DNA of 64,000 bases from Carya illinoinensis (lineage: Eukaryota > Streptophyta > Magnoliopsida > Fagales > Juglandaceae), in assembly GCF_018687715.1 (NCBI RefSeq), contig NC_056756.1, forward strand, positions 39,714,480-39,778,479. Direction: 5' to 3'. A program made the position numbers and the translations under genes. Every line of letters starts with the position of its first letter. Within the stretch, counting starts at the first letter, position 1. Under the pieces are notes generated by a model. It was not told the origin of the DNA, did no database searches, and saw only the letters and a list, made by a program, of their open reading frames with translations. Positions 23,857 through 33,534 of the stretch are shown piece by piece.

Positions 23857-25541
23857 TGAATAAATTTCTATATTGATCATTCTTATAATACCTATGTATT
23901 ATATATAGAAAAATAAATTCATCATTATTTCTCATCTAAACATCTTATTATATGTGACATTAAATGATTAACAAATAAATAAAATATAATATATAAGTAA
24001 AAAATAGATATATCATATATTCAAAATTAAATTACATCCAGAAACACAAAACGTATAGCAGGCCGATTTGTATATAAAAGTTTGAAATTGACATTAAATA
24101 ATTGGAAAGTTTTCCCTACTATTTATTTCAAACTGACCTGGTCAATCCACTTAAATTTGAGTAGACTTTTATGTAGAATTAATGTTCTCTCAAGATTGAA
24201 AATATGATCCCTTAACTTTTTGTCCTTTTGTACTCCTCATCAGCCACGACTAATTACAATGAATTTTTACATATTGCTGCATGGGAATGAGACTAGCATT
24301 TAAGTAAACAAATTCAAAATTTCAAAAGCATTCCGTTTTACAATTTTGTAGCATTCAATAATATTTTGTGAACAGTCATTCTACCAGCATTCTTTCTGCT
24401 TTTTATCAATACGGATAAGTGCATGAAGTTAAAATACCATAAATAAGTTTAATTACATATCCTATTGTGATAGGATAAGAGTACGTACCACATCATCAGA
24501 GCTTCTAGAATATCTAATAATTTTTCGTTGGCGGGGAAGTATTCCTTGTAAGACCACATCTCAAACGTTGAACAAAGAGAGCTATTAGATGAAAGACCAA
24601 TAAGCATTTATTGAGAGAAGAAAAATTGGCACAAAGAATAGGTCAAAGTTAGCAATTAGCATATATAAGATCAAAGTACTCCTTGTAGTCAATCAAGAAA
24701 GTGTCCACATGCAATTATTTTCAAGTAATTAAATGAGGGAAGAAATATGAATACAAAAAGTAGTTGGATGAAACATCAAGCACTTCATTGAAGGAAGAAA
24801 AATGACACATTAATTAATTAAGGAATAGACTAAAAACTGAATTCACTCGTACGTGTCCAAGAATTCCAACAAAAAGAGTTGAGATAATGTTGAGAAAACT
24901 ACCTCAAATCATTTTATAGGGATTCTTAATTTAATATTTTATTATGGATTCTACTTAAGAGAACAAAATTCGCCTTCAAGACTATATTTTATTTTATTTT
25001 ATTTTTTAAATGAAAGACTATATTTTCTTGATCATGAATAAAGAATCGGATTTCCAATTGCTTGTATTTACCCTTTGATTCCTCGGATCGATGCGAAATG
25101 ATCAATTGGACCCGAATTTTGCAGTACCATCATCGATTTCAAATTACTTTCATATTTAACCTCCTCCTAATTAATTAATCACTCTTAGATCCCTTTAAAA
25201 GATAATATTCTTTAAAAACTTAAATTAAAAAGATAATATCAATTTTCACAATCCAAATGACTAAAGCCGACGTACGTAATTGGACATATAGCATATTGCA
25301 GGAAAACGAGTATATAGTAGGAGTTGGATATGAAAGTAATTTGAAACTGATCATGACATCACTATGAATACTATTTATTTCAAATAACTGACAACTTTAG
25401 GGGTTTGTTAGCCATGTACGTACTCATGTAGGTCCTAGCTAGGAATCCAAGATGGAAATTATCAACTACTGGCCCCACGCGGTTTGCAGGCCCCACATAA
25501 GTTTCAAAATAAATCTAGACGTTCATTATATGTAAAACTAG

Positions 25542-25551
25542 TATAAAAATA
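25542..25551 (+). promoter_or_regulatory. Predicted TATA box of RLP-A
   Basis: TATAAAAATA, 104 bp before the chosen ATG, in the context AAACTAGTATAAAAATAAAT. The same element in the same context precedes RLP-B (54832) and, slightly changed, the pseudogene at 39765. Conservation in an otherwise drifting spacer supports a core promoter; the transcription start is not shown. Confidence 0.68.
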
Positions 25552-25645
25552 AATCGACTAGTTCTCTTTGGGATATCAAAAAACCCATATTAGTTGCATT
25601 AAGATACAGTATCTCCTATCAATGTTCCAAATAGAGAGTAAAACA

Positions 25646-28600
25646 ATGAGAGGTTGTTATCTCCGATTTCTGCTTTTACTACTTGTATTCTTATCATGCA
25701 ATACAACAAAACTTGGATCTAGTTTTGATTTGCATACTGATTCTAAAGTCAGATGCATAGAGGAAGAACGACAAGCACTCCTCCAATTCAAACAACACCT
25801 TGTTGATCGTTCCCATTGGCTATCTTCTTGGGACAGTGGTAATGAAGATTGTTGCAAGTGGGAAGGAATTAAATGCAGCAACAAAACAGGTCATGTTGTT
25901 AAGCTTGATCTCCAGGCAAATTGGTTATATGGCGCTGAACCTGCAACCAAATATCTAGAAGGTGAGATAAGCTCTTCATTACTTGGATTGCAATATTTGA
26001 CTTATCTGGACTTAAGTTGCAATAACTTTTCCATCATGAAATCATTCCCAAATTTTGTTGGCTCATTTGCTAAATTACAACATCTCAATCTTTCATATAC
26101 CCAAATAGCCGGAACCATTCCGCAACAATTGGGAAACCTCTCAAGATTGATTTCTCTTGATCTCAGTTGGAATTATGATCTGATGGAGGCACATAATCTT
26201 GATTGGTTAACTCATTTTTCATCCTTAACATACTTGGACATGGGTGGGGTCAACCTCAGCCAGGTAGTTAATTGGTCCAATAAGGTTATGATGCTCCCTT
26301 CTTTGACTCACTTGGGTCTACATGATTGCAGTCTCTCCCCAACAACTTCTCGGCTGCTATCCATCAATGCTAATTCCTCATCACAACTTCAATTTCTAGA
26401 TCTCAGTTGGAATTATGATATAGTGGAAGTACATAATCTTGATTGGTTAACTCATTTTTCATCCTTAACATACTTGGACATGGGTGGGGTCAACCTCAAC
26501 CAGGTAGTCAATTGGCCCAATAAGGTTATGATGCTCCCTTCTTTGAATCACTTGAGTCTACAAGAATGCAGTCTCTCCACAACAACTTCTCAACTGCTAT
26601 CCATCAATGCTAATTCCTCATCACAACTTCAATTTCTAGATCTCAGTTGGAATTATGATCTGAAGGAGGTACATAATCTTGATTGGTTAATTCATCTTTC
26701 ATCCTTAACATACTTGGACATGGGTTGGGTCAACCTCAGTCAGGTAGTCAATTGGCCCAATAAGGTTATGATACTCCCTTCTTTGACTCACTTGAGTCTA
26801 TGTCGTTGCAGTCTCTCCAAAACGACTTCTCAGTCGCTTTCCATCAATACTAGTTCCTCATCACAACTTCAATTTCTAGATCTCTCTGAAAATTATGATC
26901 TGAGGGAGGTACATAATCTTGATTGGTTAATTCATCTTTCATCCTTAACATACTTGGACATGGGTTCGGTCAACCTCAGCCAGGTAGTCAATTGGCCCAA
27001 TAAGTTTATGATACTCCCTTCTTTGACTTACTTGAGTCTACGTGATTGCAATCTCTCCACAACGACTTCTCAGTTGCTTTCCATCAATACTAGTTCCTCA
27101 TCACAACTTCAATTTCTAGATCTCTCTTACAATCATCTCGACCGCTCCATATTTCATTGGTTGTTCAACTCCACTTTTGGTAGCCTAAATTCTCTAAGAA
27201 CACTAGGTCTCAATGGAAATAAGCTTGTTGGTGGCATTCCAAAATCTTTTTGGAATTTATGCTCCTTACATTCATTGGATCTTTCAAGAAACAGTCTCAG
27301 TGGAAATCTTTACGAGTTTATGAGTAATGCGTCAGGTTGCTTAATGGACTCTTTGCAGAATTTTGGAATAAGCTACAATAGATTCACGGGACCATTGCCT
27401 GAGAGTATTGGAAACCTATCCAATCTTCAGATTTTGGATGTCTCTGAGAATTCCCTTGCAGGGGTGATCACTGAAGCCCATCTTTCAAATCTGAACAACC
27501 TGAAAGAGCTATATTTAGAGTCAAATTCTTTGACTTTGAGATTTAGCTACGATTGGGTTCCACCCTTCCAGCTGGAAGATATTTATTTGGGTTCTTGTAG
27601 ATTGGGATCGACTTTTCCAAAGTGGCTTCAAAGTCAAAAGAATTATATTTCGCTTGATATTTCTAATGCTGGGATTTCTGACATTATCCCTGCTTGGTTT
27701 TGGGACTTCTCTCCCCAGTTATCCTATTTAGATTTGTCTAACAATGAGTTGCATGGGAACTTGCCAAACTTTTCATCATCCAGAGTTGGTGAATATGCTT
27801 TTATAGATTTAAGCAGCAACCTTTTCGACGGTTCAGTACCACCTTTTCCATCAAATGTGATATCATTAGACCTATCGAATAATAGGTTTTCTGGGCCCGT
27901 TTCATTCCTATGTGAACTCAATACTCCAACGTTATTGGAGTCTTTAAACCTCTCAAACAATACATTGTCTGGAAAGCTTCCGGATTGCTGGACATATATA
28001 CGTGACTTGGTTGTTCTTAATTTGGCCAACAATAATTTCTATGGAAAGATACCAGACTCAATGGGCTCCCTAGCCTCGATCTCTCTTTTGCATTTACACA
28101 ACAATGGATTTGTGGGAAAGATTCCGGCATCCCTTCAGAATTGTAGCAAGTTGATAACCATTGACTTGGGAGGAAATAACTTGTCCGGAATGGTACCTTC
28201 ATGGATTGGTGATAGTCTGCCAAATTTGGTTATTCTTAACATACGTTCTAATCAGCTTTCTGGAAGTTTGCCTTTAGACCTATGCCTTCTACCACATATT
28301 CAGATCTTGGACCTTTCTTTGAACAAGATCGAGGGAACTATTCCAGAATGTATTTACAATTTGACTGCAATGTCTGTCTCTAAGAACGAATCTAGCATTT
28401 TCACGTTTGGCTCAAGAAGGTTGTATATGGACGATGCAATATCATTGGTATGGAAAGGAAGAGAGCTTGTGTTCGAAAGTTCCTTGGGACTTTTGAATGT
28501 GATTGATCTTTCTAGTAACAAATTACATGGAGAAGTTCCGGATGGAATTACTAAACTTACAGAGTTACTCGCCTTGAATTTATCGAGAAACAATTTAACT

Positions 28601-29029
28601 GGGTTAATCCCTCCAAAGATCGGTTTGTTGAAAAATCTGGAATCCCTAGATTTATCCAGAAACCATCTTTGTGGTGAAATCCCGATGAGCATTTCCAGCA
28701 TTAGTTTTCTTAGTCAATTGGACTTGTCCACCAATAACTTATCTGGCAAGATTCCAACAGGAACTCAAATCCAATTACTCAATGCTTCTGCATTTTTGGG
28801 AAACCCAAAACTATGTGGCTCTCCACTTCCAAACAAGTGTCTTGAAGATCTCCACAAGAATAACAGCATTCAAACAGATGATAATGACAGATTTATAACA
28901 AAAGGATTTTATATTGCTGCAACTCTTGGATTTATTGGAGGATTTTGGAGTGTATGTTTCATTTCAGTACTAAACATAAGATACATAATGGAGCGTCTTA
29001 CTTCCAATGCTCAAATGATGTTAACATAG
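25646..29029 (+). CDS. LRR receptor-like protein RLP-A (EIX2/Cf-type), 1127 aa
   Basis: Single-exon surface receptor-like protein without a kinase. It would sense an extracellular ligand and signal through partner kinases of the SOBIR1/BAK1 type (family knowledge). A hydrophobic signal peptide (about 1-24) is followed by the LRR N-terminal cap (RCIEEERQALLQFK; CC at 69-70, C77). Plant-type LRRs follow, including four 80-residue blocks at 172-491. A non-LRR island lies around 902-945 and carries the VWKGRE motif. Next come more LRRs, the C-terminal cap (NPKLCGSPLPNKC near 1053), an acidic juxtamembrane (TDDNDR), a membrane helix about 1086-1110 with GFIGGFW, and a tail of about 17 residues. 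I chose the second in-frame Met because RLP-B starts MRGCYL at the same point and TATA spacing agrees; an in-frame ATG at 25568 would add 26 residues. Intact frame; function inferred. Confidence 0.93.
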   Translation: MRGCYLRFLLLLLVFLSCNTTKLGSSFDLHTDSKVRCIEEERQALLQFKQHLVDRSHWLSSWDSGNEDCCKWEGIKCSNKTGHVVKLDLQANWLYGAEPATKYLEGEISSSLLGLQYLTYLDLSCNNFSIMKSFPNFVGSFAKLQHLNLSYTQIAGTIPQQLGNLSRLISLDLSWNYDLMEAHNLDWLTHFSSLTYLDMGGVNLSQVVNWSNKVMMLPSLTHLGLHDCSLSPTTSRLLSINANSSSQLQFLDLSWNYDIVEVHNLDWLTHFSSLTYLDMGGVNLNQVVNWPNKVMMLPSLNHLSLQECSLSTTTSQLLSINANSSSQLQFLDLSWNYDLKEVHNLDWLIHLSSLTYLDMGWVNLSQVVNWPNKVMILPSLTHLSLCRCSLSKTTSQSLSINTSSSSQLQFLDLSENYDLREVHNLDWLIHLSSLTYLDMGSVNLSQVVNWPNKFMILPSLTYLSLRDCNLSTTTSQLLSINTSSSSQLQFLDLSYNHLDRSIFHWLFNSTFGSLNSLRTLGLNGNKLVGGIPKSFWNLCSLHSLDLSRNSLSGNLYEFMSNASGCLMDSLQNFGISYNRFTGPLPESIGNLSNLQILDVSENSLAGVITEAHLSNLNNLKELYLESNSLTLRFSYDWVPPFQLEDIYLGSCRLGSTFPKWLQSQKNYISLDISNAGISDIIPAWFWDFSPQLSYLDLSNNELHGNLPNFSSSRVGEYAFIDLSSNLFDGSVPPFPSNVISLDLSNNRFSGPVSFLCELNTPTLLESLNLSNNTLSGKLPDCWTYIRDLVVLNLANNNFYGKIPDSMGSLASISLLHLHNNGFVGKIPASLQNCSKLITIDLGGNNLSGMVPSWIGDSLPNLVILNIRSNQLSGSLPLDLCLLPHIQILDLSLNKIEGTIPECIYNLTAMSVSKNESSIFTFGSRRLYMDDAISLVWKGRELVFESSLGLLNVIDLSSNKLHGEVPDGITKLTELLALNLSRNNLTGLIPPKIGLLKNLESLDLSRNHLCGEIPMSISSISFLSQLDLSTNNLSGKIPTGTQIQLLNASAFLGNPKLCGSPLPNKCLEDLHKNNSIQTDDNDRFITKGFYIAATLGFIGGFWSVCFISVLNIRYIMERLTSNAQMMLT
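26159..27118 (+). repeat. Four tandem 240-bp LRR-block units within RLP-A
   Basis: Units start at 26159, 26399, 26639 and 26879. Each is exactly 240 bp (80 codons, roughly three LRRs) with no internal indel, beginning at the LDL|S(W/E)NYDL junction and containing HNLDWL, YLDMG, VNL(S/N)QVVNW and LLSIN-type segments. The first three are more alike in the SWNYD start; the last two share SINTSSSSQ. RLP-B has a single unit at 55441-55680. Exact periodicity and high identity show recent in-frame tandem duplication. Confidence 0.96.
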
Positions 29030-29259
29030 GCTCCACGTGGAAGTAGCTCTCTGTATGCGCACTTTGCAAAGTTAAATTTTACGGTAAGGGTCCGCTTTCT
29101 ATAGTTTATGGTCATATTCATAAATTAGAGCTGTCTTTCCCCACATATAGTTTGAATATATATATATTAGCGTACAATATGCATAAATATTTGTGTGTTT
29201 TCTACTTGCATCCCTTCAATTATCTATTAAGAATTATTAACTGGATTGTATTTATTTGA

Positions 29260-29770
29260 GAACTTGTAGATTGGGACCAACTTTCTTGATGTGGCTTTAA
29301 ACTCAAAAGAATTATTGATTCATGTTTTAGATCTAAGCAACAACTGATTTTCCGAAAAGATTCCAATGTCCCTTCATAATTGCAGTAGGTTGAAAACCAT
29401 TAACGTGTGACCAAATAATTTTTCTGGAATGGCACCTACATGGATAGGTGATAATCTACATGATTTGGTTATTCTTAGCCTACAATCTAGTCATTTTATG
29501 GAAGTTTGTCACTAAACCTATGTCACCTATGAAATATTCAAGTCTTGGATCTTTCTTTGAATAAGATCAACAACTATTCCTGAGTGTATCTACCATTGGA
29601 CTACGATCGTGTATCTAAGTGGAAATCAAAGTGGCATATACGCATATGGCTCTAGCATTAATTATATTAACCATGCATCATTGGTATGGAAAGGAAGAGA
29701 GTTTATGTTTGAAAATTCTTTGGGACTTGTGAAGATGATTGATCTACCTAGAAACAAAAAGCATGGATAT
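29260..29770 (+). pseudogene. RLP gene relic downstream of RLP-A
   Basis: About 230 bp after the RLP-A stop, a second, decayed RLP segment starts in the middle of the LRR region (ACTTGTAGATTGGGACCAAC, compare 27593 in RLP-A). It runs through LRRs with several stops into the island (SLVWKGREFMFENSLGLVKMID at about 29680-29745). The last part is open (29609-29839) and is closer to RLP-B (SLVWKGREFVFKDFLGLVKMID) than to RLP-A. Its 5' half and 3' cap are missing. Unequal recombination between RLP paralogues is a likely origin. Confidence 0.85.
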
Positions 29771-31062
29771 CTTCAACATTGTAAAATTATCATTAAAGAT
29801 AACAAGAGCTCAATCATCCCATGTAGAAAACTAAAGTAGGAACAAAAAAAGGAAAAATAGAATTTAGTCAAGGAATGAAGCCCTAATGGACTTCATCAAA
29901 TATTTCCAAGGATAATGGTAATATAAATCATCAAAATGACAACTAAATGATAGGTTGCATTCAGCTTGTTTTGAGGATAAAGCATAGTTATTCAAAAACT
30001 ACAAGTCATTTGAGTTAAATATTAATTGTACTTTGAACTTATGAACTCGGTTTACATATGCCATACCTTCTTTGTCATGAGTACAAGCGAATCTTTCTGA
30101 TCACACCAATCTTTCAACCAACGTATGGGGATAGTTTAAAATCTTTTAATAGAAATTATTTATTTGTCGCGTCGTTACCTGTCAGAGATAAGCATGCGTC
30201 AAATTATACATATAATTATCATTTTATACTTGATTAATTTTGGCTTATGTTTAAACAAACTGATCATCTCTGTTGAGCAAAACTTGTTCTTCTCCTTTTA
30301 ATTCAATAATGAGTCCCACAATAATTTCCAAAACAATATTCTCAATTAATTTGGCTTGTATCAAACACAAATTTACTCGCTTGAGCGAAAATAAGGTGTT
30401 TTTCTCCTTCCATTGATGGACATTTCTTGAAGGGTCCCACAAAAATTTCTTAGTATTTTTAAATAGTTTGTCTTATGTTAAAAGTAAACTGACTCGATTG
30501 AACAAGATGAGCCTTTCTCCAATTGAATTCGATTTAAGAAAGTGTCCAATTAAACAAACTTTTGAAGTAAACTTTTCTCGATAATTAATTTTCTTTCTGG
30601 CATACTTCTTTTCATTTGGTCTTATCTACCATTTTCTTCTTGTTGCTAAAGTGTATGATGTTTAATGAATTGGAGAATAAATTCCTAGCTAGTACAATAG
30701 ACACGTTGAAACCATTTAAATTAATTGATACTGATCCAAAAATTAGGATGTTAATTCCATGTGAACCACTTAAAATATACCACATATATAGTAAATGTGA
30801 CATATAGAAAAAATTAAGAAGAAGAAAAGTGTTTCATATAAATTAAGACTTATCCTAGTTTAGTTCATCTTATCTTGAATTAGCTTGTCATCTTCGGTCA
30901 TATTTGTGGATGTGCATAGTAGATTCTAAATGATTTTACATTATATTAACTACTTTAATAGTAATATGTAAAGACTAAATTAGAAGACATCTCTCTCTCT
31001 CCAGCGATAAAAACCTCTCTCCACCTCTCAGGTATAGTATTTCCCTCCGTTCACTGGCCAGA
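29771..31062. other. Intergenic, AT-rich; nothing recognised
   Basis: No coding similarity, tRNA or inverted-repeat element was recognised. Two short opposed open frames near 30612-30807 overlap each other on both strands and have no recognisable motif. A short CT run at about 30989-31000 precedes the next repeat block. Confidence 0.5.
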
Positions 31063-31872
31063 GGGGGGTTGTGATACGCACACCCACAAAATTATATTAC
31101 ACAAAAACCCACAATTTTCCATGTTCCCAACACAAACACAAACGGGGCACAATTAATACAATTTAATGACATGAAACAAATATAATGCAATTATGCAACA
31201 AATTGTTATTGGATGACATGGCACAACAATGTATAGAAAACAACACAACATAGCACACAAGTTCACAACTCCACAACTACACGTAATTCCCAACGCTTCA
31301 CCGGACCCTCGACCAACCATACACCACCAACTACAGTTATTATGCCAATGATCCACAAGGCCTCCGGCCACTTCTCATTCACAATCAAACTGTAATAACA
31401 TTCAGATAGTAACATATTCCATGTTAGTATTTCGAGGGTCAATCCATGAATTTGCTTACAAAGTGGAAGGCAATTTCGGATAGTTGAGTGCATTATCTAT
31501 GGTATCTTGTGTGGGCATATGTGTGCCATTGCGAGAGGGAAAAACAGTTGTCTAAATTTGAAAATGCATAGAAATTAACACAAAATCAAAATGGCACACA
31601 ACTTACTGTGGTGATGCCTAGAGTGGCAGAGCACGGTGGCTGTAGAGGCAGTGCACGATGGATAGCAATAGATCCAGGCAGCACGCGGGACTCTACAATT
31701 GGGAATATGGTGGGTCGCCGATATGATGAAAAAAGAGGGTGTGGAAGGGGGGACCCAAGGTGGATGATGGTGGTAGGCGGCTGCATAGAACCCTAACAGA
31801 GAGATGTATGCTTGGGTTGGGTGGATCAGAGAGGGAGAGAGAGAGCTGGGTCTCGGCATGGAGGTGGGACCT
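31063..31872. repeat. Probable LTR-retrotransposon debris with GC-rich block
   Basis: This carries an AC-rich part (31080-31310) and a GC/purine-rich part (about 31600-31870) with small frames open on both strands. The composition mimics the GC-rich blocks inside the solo LTRs at 6550-7440 and 61130-61690. No clear ends or target duplications are seen; assignment rests on composition and adjacency. Confidence 0.4.
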
Positions 31873-32460
31873 TGTGGTGGGACTTTTAGAATATAGTTTT
31901 AGAAAATAAGACAGAAATTACCGATTCATATAAACTTTTTCCTTCCCTTCCTAGGATATAAAAAATTCTATAGTTAGAATTTAAAATTTGCATTTACAAA
32001 GCTAAGAGAGTGTTTTGCAGTGGAAATCATTAAATTAAAAATATAAAATTCTTTTAAAAAATGGGTTTCAAAGATTACAAAAAGAAAAGGGCCTAGGCTT
32101 CTGTCACCTTTTCTTTGGCCATGTCTGTCCCAATACTTCGTCCTCATGTTATTCATAGGTGGGGCACATATAGAAATAAAATGAGTCAAATATTCAATAA
32201 AAGTACTACTTCATGCCGTACAAATATAAGAACATACCTTTTTTTTCTTTAAAACATTACAAGGTGGAGTTTCCTTTTAAAAGAGTTTTCATTTCTTAAA
32301 GCATATAATATAGCTATGAGAGATAAGGGAATGCATTCATTAATTAGGAATTTGAGCAAGGAAAGATGAGATAACCTTTGAAATGAGATTTTCATTAATA
32401 TTTTTATAGAAATAGTCATTAAAAAGGCTAAACTATTTTTTTCTTTCCTCTCTCTTTCAC
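31873..32460 (+). repeat. Diverged fragment related to the solo LTR's left end
   Basis: Beginning at TGGTGGGACTTTTAGAATAT, the sequence tracks 3905-4350: GACAGAAATTAC, AAACTTTTTC, GGCCTAGGCTTC, TTTGGCCATGTC and GGCACACATA-type landmarks occur in the same order. Divergence is clear, so it is an older copy. Its right part is interrupted by the CACTA element at 32467. Confidence 0.75.
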
Positions 32461-32466
32461 TGCACC

Positions 32467-33534
32467 CACTACAAGAAAAACCACCTGTTGCAGTGATTTT
32501 TATATTGTTGGAAATAAAATCGTTGCAATAAGTCATTAATTTCAATGATTTTAATGTCGTTGCAGACTTTTAACATCAAGTTTTAAAACTACTCTTTTGT
32601 TGCGATTTTTTCACCTTTTATGATGAAAAAATTCGTTGTAATATTCAAAATCTTTAAAACTGTCCTTTTGTATCAATTTTTTATTTTTTATGCTGAAGAA
32701 AGTCGCTATAATATTTACAAAAATTGTTGCAACATAACTAATATGATGGAATTGTTGTTTTATCACTAGGGCGCCAAAACGAAAATGCCTACCTTCCTCA
32801 CAGTTGAAATTCGATTTTAGCCAGTAATCCCCAATCCATCTTTCTTCCCCAACTTCTTCTTCTCCATTTTGATCAAACCTGCAAACTAACCCACCCCATT
32901 TCGAATCGGCATCCTACGAAGACCACTTCCTCCCTAACCCAGTGCCACCTCATGACGCCTCTCTCTGCCTAGCACCACCCCGCGTTACCTTCCTCTGCCC
33001 AGCGCTGCCCTGCGACACTGTCCCTTTGTGCAGCGCCACCCCGTGACACTCCTCCATCCTACTGCCCGTCCCCGAAGTGAGTACATATCAGTGCAAATAT
33101 GTATAAGCAAGATTTTCAAGGTCAACTCCTTCTATTCAAATCCATTATTTTTGTGGTGTTAATTACTCTGTTGGATTCCTCTTTGTTCTGTTAATTAAAC
33201 CCTTACCTAGACCCTCCCTTTCCGTCCACTTCACATGCTCATGCTTTTTTTCCTTCCCTCTACTCTGCTCGCACACGAAGCTATTTGACTGAAGGTTTTC
33301 TAGGTTATTTCCTTTGGTTGGCATTATGCCTCCCAATCTTGCAATTTGCTGCTTGTTTTGGTTCTACTTGAACTACTTGTACATGGATATGTTCTGAATT
33401 TGTAAAATAAGTGAACACTTTATGTCGTCGAACGTGTAGCGAACTTAAAATCGCTGCAATAGAATAAATGTAGCGATTTTTTAGCCTTTTTGCTACGATT
33501 TTAAGCGTTGTAAATGACTGGATTTCTTGTAGTG
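32467..33534. mobile_element. Non-autonomous CACTA (En/Spm) element
   Basis: It starts CACTACAAGAAA and ends TTTCTTGTAGTG, perfect 12-bp inverted termini with the diagnostic CACTA. Subterminal regions carry repeated short motifs of the TTGCAGCGATTTT/CGTTGCAATA type in both orientations (32480-32750 and 33420-33515), the usual transposase-binding architecture. The flanking 3-bp sequences are ACC and ACT, an imperfect duplication. At 1068 bp there is no transposase. The centre (32780-33060) is C-rich and may be acquired sequence of unknown origin. Confidence 0.92.

Larger units (their letters stand above)
22461..25541. other. Upstream spacer of RLP-A, with MITE and microsatellite; no gene
   Basis: It is made of blocks shared with the RLP-B upstream region and other spacers. 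22460-22850 is related to 33880-34200 and 48150-48370. 23240-23640 is related to 48720-49290 and 52430-53010. 24460-25320 is related to 53700-54600. 25380-25541 is closely related to 54670-54831. This shared order shows that gene and upstream DNA duplicated together. The only long open frame (23657-23935, minus) is a translation of the TA microsatellite. Confidence 0.75.

Noticed and set aside
23657..23935. 92-aa minus-strand frame
   Set aside because: It is mostly an Ile-Tyr repeat from the TA microsatellite.
25568..25645. Upstream in-frame ATG extending RLP-A by 26 residues
   Set aside because: The extension is hydrophilic, precedes the signal peptide, is not conserved in RLP-B and lies only 26 bp after the predicted TATA box.
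27724..28701. Minus-strand frames of 68-115 aa within RLP-A (and their equivalents in RLP-B and the first pseudogene)
   Set aside because: They recur only because the sense strand is conserved between paralogues; no independent signal is present.
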